A stretch of DNA of 64,000 nt from Chamaecyparis obtusa (GCA_027943335.1 BSBK01006391.1:252104-316103), one strand, 5' to 3'. Positions 12,201 to 24,542 are shown, numbered from the stretch's first letter. Program-made: numbers and translations. Notes: generated by a model not told the origin, from the letters alone.

Positions 12201-12277
12201 CAGGAGGCAAAAACAAAGCTTGCAGAGAAAATAGGCCATTTTCATAAGGTTTTCAATGACATAAAATGGGCCTAACA
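9206..12277 (-). mobile_element. G1: 3.07-kb coding-free LTR, likely solo
   Basis: Begins TGTTGGCC and ends GGCCTAACA, so the tips are inverted TG/CA. It is flanked by perfect 5-bp direct repeats GGAAG (9,201-9,205 and 12,278-12,282), and the surrounding B LTR continues on either side exactly as in the uninterrupted B copy at 32 kb, which proves the limits. A diverged copy lies in opposite orientation at 38,623-41,939. No direct terminal repeats, PBS or coding sequence are visible inside, so a solo LTR of a long-LTR family is most likely; a large non-coding retrotransposon derivative is the alternative. Orientation is given relative to G2 (called plus) and is arbitrary. Confidence 0.85.
10654..11554. 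repeat. Array of six ~40-bp inverted repeats in G1
   Basis: Hairpin-capable units at 10,654-10,697, 10,851-10,892, 10,969-11,010, 11,173-11,212, 11,313-11,352 and 11,509-11,554. Each has outer arms based on GCATGATC and its complement plus an inner stem that differs between units. The unit at 10,969-11,010 has two perfect 19-base arms and a 4-base loop. Spacing between units alternates roughly between 120-140 and 200 bases. Confidence 0.85.
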
Positions 12278-13290
12278 GGAAGAATGAAATGGATATTGAA
12301 GATGAACAAAGGATCTTGAAGGAAGATCACACCATCATGATGGCTAGATCTAGGGTTTGAATGATGAATCTTGAATGCTTGAACTAAATCCCTTCAATAG
12401 CTTGAATGCTTGAATCCTTGATCTTCAATGGAGAACTTGGATGAAGAAGAGAACTTGATTTCTTGAATGAATGATTGCTTGATCACCCTAAGAGCTTGAG
12501 AGTAATTTTTTGAGGATGAGATGTGAATAATGGATGTCAATTGCTTGATTGTGGATGGAGAAAATGAGAGAGGAAGGCCTCCTTTTATAGTGAACTAGGG
12601 CGCAATCCTCTAGAGGGGCCACCTTGGAGAATTAAATTTCAATTAGGTCATAACCTTTAGAAAATATACCTAGATTAAATGTAATTAGAGGATTTACCAT
12701 CCTAAAACCTAAAATGGCCAACCCAAAGGCAGGAAAACAAATATCCCAAAAGCCCGATGCCCAGAAATCAAGGATTCTGGAAATTTGAAGGAAGGGGGAA
12801 AAATCAAGGTGGGGACTAACCTAGCTAGGTACGAGCTTGATCATGACCTATTCAGGTTTGAGCTTGATCCTAACCCAGTTAGGATCAACCTCAAATTTGA
12901 CCATGGGCCTAGATTCAGTCAGAACCAGGACAGGAGGTCGCGGGGATGCCCATAGACCTAGAAATGATATAAAAATAGGGTAGAGTGCCAGGGAGAGACA
13001 AAAAGTCCTATGATGAACATGATGAAGTCTAGGAGGACCTATTTCTAAGTCCTACCTAAAAAATAGAGCCATAGAAGAGGGAAATTTAGGAGAATCCTTG
13101 AGATCATATCCATAATTTCACCTAGAATGAAGAAATCAAGTGCAGGAAAGAAGTGGAAAAGAAGTGGAAAGTGGAGCGAAAACTAGATCCAAAAAAAGAT
13201 CAATTCAAGGCATTCAACATTACCCCAAACCACTTAATCACAGGGCTAAATGCTCTTAACATGGAACTGCTTCCATTTTAAGATGATACA

Positions 13291-14041
13291 CTAATATAGA
13301 TCATATTCAGATTCACATAGTTATAGTAGTGCGTATTGTATGATCTTGCGACATTACCAATAAAGCTCAATGATGATTATTAGAGTCTAATGGCTTTGTG
13401 ACCTTACAAGTAAACCATTTTTCATAGTATCTTGCATTCTTAAGTTCATGTTAGTTTAGTCTTGCATCTTGCATATGGAGAGAGCTTTCCTTTCATCTTT
13501 CATGGACTTTTAATCAAATGTGATCACATTTTGATCTTCATTTCCTTATCTTCTTTTGTGATCTCAATCAAAATTTCCTATCTTAAACAATTGATTGATT
13601 TTGAGGCATCCTCTTTCTTGAGGAAAATTCTCTTTCTTCTCTCCATTCCTTTGCACCTCTTCCAAACTTCTATCCTCCATTCACTTTCACCCTACTTCTT
13701 TTCTTCTAATTTAACCTTGGGGCATAATCTTCCTTTCATGATGATCTACCTTGATTCTGTGATCCTTATATATTTCATCTTACATGAAGAACCTTATCTT
13801 TAGTTTGATTTGATCAAATTTATCAATTTAGTATTTCTCCTTTATCTCATTTCAATTTTGATCATGAGGGGGAAGTACCTATCAAACTTCAATCCTTGAT
13901 TCAACTACCTATTTATATGGGTGTTGGCCTTGTTTTTTTCAATCAACTTATCTTTGTCTTGATGTGTTCCCATCTGTCGAACACACATCTAGGTTGTTTT
14001 GTGATCCCAAATAGATCTCACATTAGTCAAAGAGGGGCAAA
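13291..14041 (+). other. Pyrimidine-rich stretch without gene, ending in a polypurine tract
   Basis: The plus strand is rich in T and C (ctttcctttcatctttcatgg). The small open frames are of low complexity and match nothing I recognise. At its right end AAAGAGGGGCAAA (14,029-14,041) is a good polypurine tract for a plus-strand LTR element. Confidence 0.4.
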
Positions 14042-14972
14042 TGTATGCACCCTAAAATTCTCACCTAGACTTTGGGCCCCATTCTTCAATTTATCAAATG
14101 ATAGAACCAATTTATCAATTTCCTAAATCAATATTTTAAATCAATATTTTCAAAATTAAATCAATTTCCTTGATCAAATCCTAATTCTATCATTTATTCA
14201 ATTTTATTCTATGGGCTAACCATTTTATCCTAAGTCTTTATTTATTTAAAAGGAATTCCCTCCCCTTTTATTAAATAAAAAGCCTCCACTTACCTCTTAT
14301 CCTAAGTTGCATAGATAAAGCATTATTCCTATTTTATAAAAAGAAGAAAAGGCCTTTTTATCTCACATGAGGCTCAAAACTCAACACTTCTTTCTCATTC
14401 GAGGAGACTTGTGCACATGGATTGCTCCTCTTTCAAGTTCCACCCTTGATAAAATCTTTTGCCTCTTAGTTTCCATCGTCCATTGATTCTCATTTCTTAT
14501 AAAAGAAGAGCTCTCTTCTCATTCTAGGATCCCAACTTTTGAATACTAATCTTATGCTATAGGATTTCTTGGTGATTTGGAGATTTGGAGATCTTCTTGC
14601 ATTATAGCTTCATGTTTATGCTTTCTTAGCTTAGATTTCCTTTCAAGTTTTAGCTTAGCTCACATAGCTTAATTAGTAAGGCTTGTAATACTTTCATTTC
14701 AATAGCTTAGTTGCATTCTTGAATCTTCATTCTATCATAGAATTGCATTTCATTTTCATCTTGATTCATTAGGATATTGGCATTCTTGCCCTTGTCTCTT
14801 TGAATCTCCCATTGTGTGGTTTACTAGCAAGGTTATAAGCTTAATAGCTCTAGCTAAGAGCACTCTTAATATCCTTGTGACTCCATGCTTAGGGAGCTCT
14901 AGGTCGCTTTCTCAAGGTTTTCCATTCATGGATACTCTTGGAAGTAATGACTTAGAGAAGTGCACATCTTAG
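14042..14972 (+). repeat. Probable 3' LTR of an otherwise lost plus-strand element
   Basis: Starts TGTATGCACCC directly after the polypurine tract AAAGAGGGGCAAA, the standard junction of an internal region with a 3' LTR. The sequence is AT-rich and non-coding. It runs up to the left LTR of TE-C at about 14,973, where GTGTGTACA could be its last bases. No second copy is in the window, so the LTR call rests on the junction alone. Confidence 0.45.
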
Positions 14973-15533
14973 TGTGTACAATACCTAGCTATGGACATAA
15001 CACTTCAGCAAAATATTATTGGTTAATATGTCAGAAAATCTGCAATAAGAATAAACAAAATTAACCAGGTGATTTACTACCTTCTAGTAGGTGTGAGTGT
15101 GGTATTCTCAGATTATGACCAAGATTAGTGACAAAGCAATGCCTAAACAAAAGATTTGAAATGATGAAAGCAATGAAAGTATGGATGCAGATTAATCTAT
15201 ACTTTTGGATTTTCTATGCAATATGGTGAAAAATTGATATGAAATTGATCTAAAATAGATTGAAATGAATTGAAAATCTAATCTAACAATGTAATGGAAT
15301 GCTATGAATGAATTGAAAACAATGAATTGAAATTGCAAAAATATCACAATCGACTATTCGCAAGAGCTTGATTCTCCAAGTAATTGAAAGCGCGGTCATT
15401 TGTGAAGGGATAAGCCTTGTTTATATAGAAATTTGGGATTTCTGAGAGCTCATGGAAAGCCAAAAATCTCTTCTCGATTAACTCAGATTGATTGTTGAGT
15501 TATCAACAAATTAGAAATCGGTAACTCACAAAA
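14973..15533 (-). repeat. TE-C 3' LTR (truncated)
   Basis: Matches 19,289-19,857 over its full length with many substitutions. It begins TGTGTACAATACC and ends within AACTCACAAAAT, after which similarity ceases. Confidence 0.7.
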
Positions 15534-15595
15534 TTAGAGGAACAATGATTTCATAAACATGGTTGAACCATGCCTATCTGAACATTGCAATGTCA

Positions 15596-17015
15596 TCACC
15601 ATTGTAATAGTGTTTTCATGGCACATTCTAAGGACTCACCAAAAGGAGTGAACTCATGCTTTGGTTTTGTAACCCATGGTTTATAATCATTAGACTTTTT
15701 AGAAGATTCAGATGGCTTTAGTTCAGAAGCTTTGATGGCTTGTGTGCCAATGGTGAGATTGAATGTGGGTGCCTTTGGTGGAGCACCGATGTGATCAAAA
15801 ACACCATCTATTACAACATTTTTGTGCTTGTTCTAGAATTTGACTTTATCTTTGTTGTTGGAACTAGAACCTGATTCATACTTGTTGTCTTTGTTAAGTG
15901 ATATATCTCCCTTACGAGCAAGCACATTTTTGATCTTTATGGAATTTTCTACCATTTTCTCAATTGAAGTATGATTTTGCATTTGCAGGTGATAATTGAT
16001 TTCTAGAATTAGGTTATTGATAAAGAATTCTAATTTCTCATTTTCTGAGATTTGTCTAGCATAGAGTGAAAATTTCTTCCTCCAGTGTTTGAGGAAGGTC
16101 AGGAAGGGTTTTCCCGACTTTTGTTTAAGATTGTAGATGTCGGTCATAGTGATCAGATGTTGAATATTATAGGAGTATTGTTGGTAAAATAGATTGATCA
16201 TCTCCTCAAAATTCTTTATTGTTGGAGGCATTTTAGAGAACTAATGAATGGTTGCTCCTCCCAGAGATCATGAGAAAAGATACATTAAGTAGGTTGGTTT
16301 ATGCATAAAATCCATAGATTGAGTACAAAATTCTCTACCATGATCTTGGGGGTCAGAGTTTCCATCATATTTGTCATATTTTGGTATCTCCACTCTTTTT
16401 GGGAATCATGACATGTACAATTTTTTATCAAATTGAAAGGGGCATAGAGACTCGATAGAGAATTCTTTAGGCTCCTTCTCCTTTTCTAACTTGTTGGGTT
16501 TAACTTGCATGGAATGCATCTATTTCATCATGGTTGTGATGGGAGTCTCTTCCTCTTGTGTGATGATATTATCAACATTAAATTCTTTAGAAAGTTGGGC
16601 TCCTTGTTGAGCTAGTTGTAAGAAATAGGCCTCTTTTGCTTCTTGCAAGAAGTGTTTCATCATTTTTTGAAAGAGATCATCATTTCTATATCATTCAACT
16701 TAAAAAGTTGTTGGTTCAAGATCTCCACCATGATTAGAGTGATGACCTTGGGATCCTTTGTTTTCTCCTCCTTGAGACATTGTAGTGTTGTGAGGAGACC
16801 CCAGGATTGATTGATGTGGAATTGATTGATTACCTTCGTGGGTTGATTGAGGAGGATTAGAATAACCTTCTTTCATATGTATATTACCTAGTGTCTTCTT
16901 CATAACGAGTTGTATCATAAGGTTGATTAGTGGTCTGAACAACGTAAGAAGACAAAGGTGAGAATTTTGGTTCTTCTTTAGATTTTCTGTGTGAGGAAGC
17001 TCTAGTTTCCACCAT
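15596..17015 (-). pseudogene. TE-C gag
   Basis: Starts at Met 17,015 with MVETRASSHRKSKEEPKFSP and passes through a PKYDKYDGNSDPQDH motif to a capsid core with IYNLKQKSGKPFLTFLKHWR and EKLEFFINNL (15,833-16,231), the usual retrotransposon gag pattern. It ends at a TGA at 15,596-15,598. Several stops and shifts break the middle, and a TAG lies at 15,833. There is no zinc knuckle. The gag is closer in style to Tat-type gag than to the chromovirus gag further right. It is the only coding part left in TE-C. Confidence 0.75.
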
Positions 17016-19266
17016 TAACCTTGAGTCAATTGGAAGAGAAAGATTAAGACAACTAATGAATGACCTGATTCGGGAAAATTGAATGATGCAACCTTGTCAA
17101 GATTGGATTGGTTGATTGATGAAAACATTGTAATTTTCAGATATTATGCCCTAGATGTATGGGTAGATGCCCAAAAGATAGTGGACAGGAGCTCACAACA
17201 CTTAGCTATTTTGAGGATTGAATTTGAAGATGGTTTTGACACAAGATGAAATGGGATCCAAATTGATAAATCAGAAGGCTAGATCAAACTCAAGAGACCA
17301 CTTTAGGAAAATGAATTGGATTTTTCTAGTTTTTCTACTATGTTCCTGACACAGTGAATATTCTGACAGAATCTGGTGGTTGACTGCAATGATTGAATTT
17401 CTAAAAGAATTGAAGGCTTTATGACAATTCTGATACAACTCTCATATGACTTTATCTAGGCTTGTATGAGTCAAGATGGGGTCTAATATGACAATTGGTA
17501 GAACTCGTATGACTTTTGAATCCAATGCTGAATTTTTATTAGGTATTCTGACAACAATCATATGAAAAAGTACAGGTTATCATACAAGTTTCTAGGGATT
17601 CTAAAATGACAATTGCAAAACTTGTATGACTTTTGATTTTCCAGGATGACAGTTGACACCAGAAAGGATTTTTGCTTTAGATTTGATCAATTTTTTAGCT
17701 GTTTGGTGTTTTCAGTATCAAGTTGATTGTAAATTTCTCTATCCTAGTTTTTGTAGATTTGTGAAATGGATTGTCTAAGGTTGTTTAACATAGTAGTAGG
17801 CTCACAATCATAGAAATCAGAGGGAACTGACTCAATGAGTCAATCACACCTATCTTACCCTAGCTAGGAGAAGAGATGTATTACTTGCTTGTTGACTTAG
17901 GAACACACTCATGGACTCCTCAGAATATGCAAGTCCAACAACATGAAATGAATGTCGAAGCCCATATTAGCCGAGTTCAAGCATTGAAGAGGGCTTGACA
18001 TGACACCTTTCTTGGGGTGATTACTATTCACCTCGCACAAGCACTACAAATACTTCAGAGGTAGATCGGTAGAAAAACTAACTTAGTCTTTTAATCAGGG
18101 CGTCCATTCATAATTGTCTCTCATAGTCCCACCATCAAGATTAAGGCTATCAACCCTATGAGCACTCTGACAAGTGTAGTCTCACAAGAAATATTTAAGC
18201 GGATCCACTCTACATAGTATCAAAGCATGTTCATGGCATGAGGCCAAGGAAAAAACATAGTTATGTCTTCTAAGGCTTTAACCTCATGGAAGCTTCAAAT
18301 TTTAAAGTGGGGTGGAAAAGTTAGTTTAAGACTTGTCCCCACTTGGGTCATTCCCGAGATCTTTTTACCTCTTTGACATGCCCTCTAAGGGATTGATTGA
18401 AATGTGAGGTTGGGGACCACAGGATCTAGGTTTTTGATTCTCTGAAAGAGAAGAGCATAATCCCCTAACCTTGTCCTTTTCCCTATCCAAGACACACCGA
18501 CCAGTATTAATCTAGAGATAGTACACAAAATGGAACCAAGGAAGACACTTTTTGGGTTTATGGTTCTCCTAAGAAGGAGAAGAGCATAATCCCTTGAGTA
18601 TTTTCCTCAATGGAAATAGATGCACGTACCTATTAAAATAGGTGTCTATGAAAATGAAAATAAATCTAAGAAAATAGAATATTTTCTTGATGTACATTAG
18701 GCAACCTGCAAAACCACTTATTAGAGATTTTTGTAGAATGAGCTTTCTTTGACCAGTGAATTCTCTAAAAGTAGGGTTATCTGCAAGAGATGGCTTACAA
18801 TTCAAGACAAGAAAGGCCAAGGAATGGGGTTTTTATGCTCAATCTTCATCTTTTGTCTTGCACAAATATCATTCAGCTGCCAAAAATAATAAAAAAACAA
18901 GCATCAATCATTAGGATTAGCAGTCAGTAGAAATCTAAAATCAAAATCTCCAAAAAATGCTCAAAAGTATGATACAACTATGCAAAACTGGCATCTAAAT
19001 TCGTATGATTTTCTACACCTTCCCACATGACAATCAGGAAATGATACGACAATGGTTCTATGCTCATACGATAATTTAGCTTCCAAATGACACTACCTAA
19101 CAACCCATAAACAATCTAGAATGTCATTTATTGCATGACAACCAGAAGACTTTTATACGACTTTTTGAAATGTCATACGAAATCATACAGAGGAAAAAAA
19201 TAAAAATTGAAGCTTGAATGAAATTGTCAGAAAATGATAAAATCAGAAATGGAAACCCATTGCAAG
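17016..19266 (-). other. TE-C leader, no gene, with repeated ATACGA-type words
   Basis: About 2.25 kb between primer site and gag without coding sequence. Short words recur, mainly near 17,400-17,660 and 18,970-19,190: variants of TATGACAATTG, AACTCGTATGACTTTTG and CATACGA on either strand. They look like diverged tandem repeats in the untranslated leader. Confidence 0.55.
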
Positions 19267-19284
19267 GCCCCATGGTGGGAGCCA
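19267..19284 (-). promoter_or_regulatory. TE-C primer binding site
   Basis: Minus strand TGGCTCCCACCATGGGGC, beginning with TGG (complement of tRNA CCA) four bases inside the LTR edge at 19,289. The tRNA was not identified. Confidence 0.55.
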
Positions 19285-19288
19285 AAAA

Positions 19289-19857
19289 TGTGTGTGTGAA
19301 AATTGTACCAAGCTGTGGACACAACACTTCGGTAAAACATTATTGATTAATATGTTAGAAAATATTCAATAAGAATAAATAGAATTAACCTAGCAATTTA
19401 CTACCTTCTAGTAGGTATGAGTATGGTATTCTCAGATTATGATCGAGATCAGTGACAATGAAATGCCTAAACAAAGGATTTGAAATGATGAAAGAAATGA
19501 AAGTATGCATGTAGATTAATCTATATGTTTGGATTTTATATGCAATATGGTGAAAAACTAATATGAAATTGATCTAAAATGGATTGAAATAAATTGCAAA
19601 TCTAATCTAACGATGCTATGGAATGCTATGAATGAATTGAAAACAATGAATTGAAATTACAAAATTCTCACAATCATCTTTCCGCAAGAGCTCGATTCTC
19701 CAAGTAATTGAAAGCGCGGTCGTTTGTGAAGGGTTGAGCCTTGTTTATATAGAAATCTAGGATTTTTGAGAGCTCATGGAAAGCCAAAAATCTATCCTTC
19801 ATTAACTCAGATTGATTGTTGGGTTATCAGGAAATTAGAAATATTTAACTCACAAAA
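19289..19857 (-). repeat. TE-C 5' LTR (minimum extent)
   Basis: Begins TGTGTGTGTGAAAATTG and matches the left copy up to 19,857. It probably continues further right into AT-rich sequence (towards 20.3-20.5 kb), because the left copy is truncated there. Confidence 0.7.
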
Positions 19858-20803
19858 TCATGCAAAATCATCTTTTTAACATGAATCAGAGTTTAGATCA
19901 GCTTTCCAACTCAAAATAGATGTTGATTTCAAAAAGATATCAAATTGAATTGATTTATGATTTAGAGTTTAACTTCTTTTCTGAACGTCCATGCATACTT
20001 ATGAATTAATATTATTTTCAACATGTGTTGCTCTCAACTTGACTAATTTTTGAATTAAAATAACTGATTTATAGGTTAATCAATTATTAAATCAAACTTT
20101 GTTCCAAAACTATATCATTAAATATTTGACAACTAGATTTAATTAATTAAATAAGAATTTAATCAATTATTTGTAGGATTTTTAATCTATTGTCAAAATT
20201 AAATAATATTAATTAGGAATAAATGTAATTAAATCTAATTAAATTAATTAAGTGGCCGAATTAAGTTTAACTAATCAAATATTCATCATATTCAATTAAT
20301 TGCACCTAGGATAAATAGAACATATTTATCACCAAATAATTTTTAATTAGAAGTAATTAGGATAAATTTGGAATATTTAGGAATATTCCCCGATGCAAAA
20401 TTAAGATTAGATCGATTAGGGTTTTGATGATTTGATGTGTTGATGTGCCTTTGGTTAGGAATTTTGTGTTGATTTTGACCGATTTGTAGATGTAGGAGTT
20501 CAATGGTCCTATAGCCCATTTTTGGGGTATTAGAAAATGAATCTTGAGGATGCACAAAGGATTTTGAAGGAAGATCACACCACCATGATGGATAGATCTA
20601 GGGTTTGAATGATGAATCTTGAATGCTTGAACCAAACCCCCTTTAAGGCTTTAATTCTTGAATCCTTGATCTTCAATAGAGAACTTGAATTCTTGATTGA
20701 TTGAATGCTTTCTTTCTACACCAGCTTCTTTTTCTTATTTTCCTCACTTGCTCCTTTTTCTTTCATGTCCAAATGAGAGGATAAGGCCTCCTTATATACT
20801 AGT

Positions 20804-22266
20804 TGTTAGAATAACTGAGAGGGGGTGTGAATCAGTTATCGAGTTTCCCAAAACAAAATGTATAATTCAAAACAATTTCTTCAATTTATGCTCGTCAGTA
20901 AGCAATAATAACTCTCACTATCTATGCTTTTACCAATTACCAATCTAATACTTATAATAGTTTACCGATCAAATCTAACATGTAACATGCAAAGTATGAT
21001 AACAAACAAATATCACAATCAACACATAATAGAAGATATTTAACATGGAAACCCTATAAAGGGAAAAACCACCTGGGACCGGCAACCCAAAATTGTTCAC
21101 TCTTCTGAAGTGAGGTCGGTTAAGACCCAACCCTGTTAAAGGTTACAAACTCACTGTCAAGTGTGACTTTGTTAGAGGATTTTAGACTAGAAGTTATCCT
21201 CCAACCAGCATTCACTATGGGGTTGATAGGATGACAATGTTCATTTTATGAACGATACATCATAAGACTTTCAGAGTCCACTCCGCTAAGAGATTTTGAC
21301 TGTATACAATGGTTAAATATGTAACATTAAAATGACCTACCTTAATACAACTTCAATTGCAGATTACAGATCAATATTTAGTCCATACAAATCCTTTTGA
21401 TCAATAATTCACTTTAGATTCAATATTGTGTCAACTTTCTGTCCATCAATAATAGCTCTTTGTAGCTCGGTAATTGTTCTGCAGCTCAGTTCTCACTAAC
21501 CGGTATGATTAGAATGCATGAAAGCTTGTTCATGTGAAATTCCTGCAGCTTCTTCTTCTTCCTCCGGCTCCTTCAAAAAGAAATTTTGTTCTCTTATATA
21601 GATGAGTAAATCATTTTTTTCTCCACCATCAAATTTTTCCGCTTAAAAATTTCTTGGTACTTGTGTCAATAGCACGTTTCAATCTGCTCCGTTAGATCTT
21701 CTTTGGATTTTGTCAGCTATTGATCTGTGTAACAAACATTATCTGTTACCTCGATGTTATACTCTTGTTAGATCATCAATCTTATCAACTAAACTAATCA
21801 TTTAATTCATTCTGTCCTACTCGGTTAAGAAAGAAATGCATCAGTGAACACTGCTTGATTAATACTGCAGTTGATATACACTACACTCCATCGATGTATA
21901 TTAGAAATGCTTCATTTACTGACAAACTGCTTTGTGTCTTTCAGCTCTATACTTCATTATAGATGAATGCAACATAATAAATTCAATATCATCAAGTCAT
22001 AGACTTATCAACAAGTTACTCAATGTGTTCCTTATCCTCATCTGTCATGTACATCTTTCCTCATGTAGATTTTTCTATTCTTTATCTCTTTCACCTTTCT
22101 TCAGATATCTCGGTATAGTAACTTACAAGATAAGTGTTGTCAAACTAGTTGACATCAATGACAACATAATACTAATTTAATCATATTACATATCTAATCA
22201 GAAACTTCTCAGTGATCTTTAATCACATATCCTTCAATCAGATTCCAAATCAGTTGTAATCCAACA
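20804..22266 (-). repeat. TE-K 3' LTR
   Basis: 1,463 bases, plus strand TGTTAGAATAAC to AATCCAACA, matched along its length by 27,027-28,513 with scattered mostly transition differences and a few indels. Confidence 0.93.
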
Positions 22267-22785
22267 ATCTCTCCCTTTGGCATTGATGGCAACTCAAGTA
22301 ATATGAAATGTACCATACACATACCAAACATACATTCTACAACTTTGTGAAAAAATGTTGTAAGTCAACTAGACTTAATATGTTTAATCACTATGTTACT
22401 GAACCAACATTAAGTAATATAGCTTTACCATTCTATAGTTGTAATCTTTTTAGTTCTTTTGCTCCATTCAGATTGTCTCTCCCTTAGACAGTTCTTGTCG
22501 ATGCTTGTATTTTCAAACCTTTCAACCGCTTTCATATTGTTCATCTCTCCCTTTTATTGTTGTACACTCCTTTCATATTGTTCATCTCTCCCTTTGACAA
22601 CATTGCCAAAGAAACAAATAAACAAACAATTCTATCTTCCTCTGTATCTCTGAATACTGATATTCTAATCGGTTCGAGTTCTCAAACTTAATCACAACCT
22701 TGAACATGATTCAAAGCATGAGCTATGCTGCATCAACATGAATGATCTTCTAATAAAAGTAGGCTGATGCAACAACCAGATCACC
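22267..22785 (-). other. TE-K 3' untranslated region with repeated polypurine-like tracts
   Basis: The functional polypurine tract is minus strand CAAAGGGAGAGAT next to the LTR. Similar tracts recur at about 22,477, 22,540 and 22,582 (plus strand TCTCTCCCTT), two of them inside a repeated unit CATATTGTTCATCTCTCCCT. No gene. Confidence 0.7.
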
Positions 22786-24440
22786 TTAGTGAGTGATAAA
22801 TAGGGGACGGACCCCAAGTCTAGTCCTCAAGTATTCAAATGTGTCCTTCAGTAGGGGCTTTGTAAAAATATCCGTAAGTTGTTCTTTAGATGTAACAAAT
22901 TCTAACTTAACTTTCTTCTCTTGCACTTATTCTCTTAAGTAATGATACTTAATAGATATATGCTTTGTCTTAGAGTGCATCATAGGATTTTTTGAATTAT
23001 TAATAGCACTAGTGTTGTCACAATATATAATCACCGGGTCAGTGATTACCTCATTCATTCCTTCCAACACTTGTTTGATATATGCAATGTTTGAACAGTT
23101 AGTAGCAGCAGCAACATATTCTACTTCAGCTATAGATTGAGAAATACAAACCTACTTTTTACTTGTCCAAGTTACAAGTCTTTCACCAAAGAAAAATGCT
23201 CCTCCGGTGGTGCTTTTTCTGTCATCCACATTTCTAGCCCAATCAACATCGGTGCAAAATTTTAGTTCAAAATTTCCTTCCTTAGGATACCATAATCCAT
23301 AATTCTCTATTTTCTTCAAGTATCTTAAGATCCTTTTTGTAGCTATCATATTTGATTCTCTAGGATTAGCAGAAAATCTTGAAACTATACCCACAACATG
23401 TGCTATATCTGGCCTACTATGAACTACGTACATTAACTTACCAATCATGGATCGGTAAAGTGTCTAGTTTACCTCAGTAGTTTCATCCTCCATTGTCAAT
23501 TTTCATCTAGTAGCCATTGGTGTTCCCATAGGTTTAGCATCTTCCATGCCAAATGTCTTTAGTAATTCCTTTATGTATTTAGATTGTGTGATGAATATTC
23601 CATCACTTTGCTAAATCACTTGTAGTCCAAGAAAGAACTTAATCTCTCCGAACATAGACATTTCAAATTCCTTTTGCATTTCTTCAGAAAATGCCTTGCA
23701 AACAAGATCTAAGCCACCAAAGATGATATCATCAACAAATATTTCAGCAATGATAATAGTATCATCAGTATCACCTTTCACATACAAAATGTTGTTTTCA
23801 CTTGTTCTTACAAATCCTTGATACTTAACAAATAAGTATGCAATCTTTCATAACATACTCTTAGTGATTTCTTTAGTCCATATAAAGCTTTATGTAATCT
23901 ACATACCATGTCTTTATTGTCAGGATCAAAAAATCCTTCAGGTTGTTCAATGTAGACTTCTTCTTCAAGTATACCATTCAAAAATGCTGACTTCACATCC
24001 ATTTGATAGACTTTGAATTTATTATGTGTAGCATATGCAAGTAGGATTCTAACTCCTTCTAATCTAGCAACAGGTGCAAATGTCTCACCATAGTCAATGC
24101 CTTCTTCCTGTGCATATCCTTTGCATACTAATCTAGCTTTATTTCTTGTGACTTCACCATTTTCATTCAATTTATTCCTGTATATCCACTTAGTACCGAT
24201 AACATTCTTATCTTTTGGTCAAGGTACTAATGAGCAAGTTTTGTTCTTCTCTATTTGTTCTATTTCCTCCTTCATTGCATTAACCCATTCTTCATTCTCT
24301 AATGCAACTTTCACAATTTTAGGTTCAAACTCACAAATTAGACATGTACCTTGTCTTGTTTTTCTTCTGGTTTGCATTCCAGAATGTATGTCTCCAATGA
24401 TTTGTGTTTCAGGATGATGTCTCCTGACAAAACTAGCCAA
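22786..24440 (-). pseudogene. TE-K reverse transcriptase and RNase H
   Basis: Fingers [20 protein letters not shown], then [20 protein letters not shown] and [20 protein letters not shown], catalytic box FVDDIIFGG, connection FFLGLQ, then GTPMATR, and MIGKLMYVVHSRPDIAHVVG. RNase H shows CTDVDWARNVDDRKSTTGG, with Asp present, and the C-terminus QLTDIFTKPL before the stop at 22,786. Interrupted by several stops (for example at about 24,220, 23,610 and 23,150) and a frameshift near 23,815. Family and order are unmistakable; the protein could not be made whole. Confidence 0.93.
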
Positions 24441-24542
24441 AACTTGATTTCTCCTTTCTTGTTCATCCTGTTCAGGGTCATTTCCTTTCTCGGTAGCTTC
24501 ATGTTCATCTATTTGTGGTGCCTATTGTACTACATTGTTTCC

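Larger units (their letters stand above)
8960..13290 (-). repeat. LTR of family B (copy B1), split by G1
   Basis: Sequence from about 8,960 to 9,205 and from 12,278 to 13,290 matches, piece by piece, the intact LTR at 31,678-33,089: shared words include ATGCTAGCAAGTAGTAGA, GGATCTTGAAGGAAGATCAC and the terminal CTTCCATTTTAAGATGATACA. The right end (LTR start on the minus strand, TGTATCATC) is at 13,290. No polypurine tract or PBS is seen next to it, so it is either a solo LTR or a remnant. The left end could not be found; it is lost in the flank of TE-A. Confidence 0.7.
14973..20300 (-). mobile_element. TE-C: gag-only Ty3/gypsy derivative
   Basis: Two direct repeats, 14,973-15,533 and 19,289-19,857, share long stretches (GATTTACTACCTTCTAGTAG; GGTATTCTCAGATTATGA; TTGATTCTCCAAGTAATTGA or close variants). 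Next to the right repeat is a primer site, TGGCTCCCACCATGGGGC on the minus strand (19,284 down to 19,267). Between them are a long leader and one gag frame; protease, RT and integrase are missing. The left (3') LTR stops matching at 15,533 while the right one continues, so a deletion took pol together with the U3 part of the 3' LTR. The right limit is uncertain. Confidence 0.72.

Noticed and set aside
13462..13803. 113-codon plus-strand open frame
   Set aside because: Leu, Ile, Ser and Phe-rich translation of a TC-rich tract; no coding signature and lies in a presumed transposon remnant.
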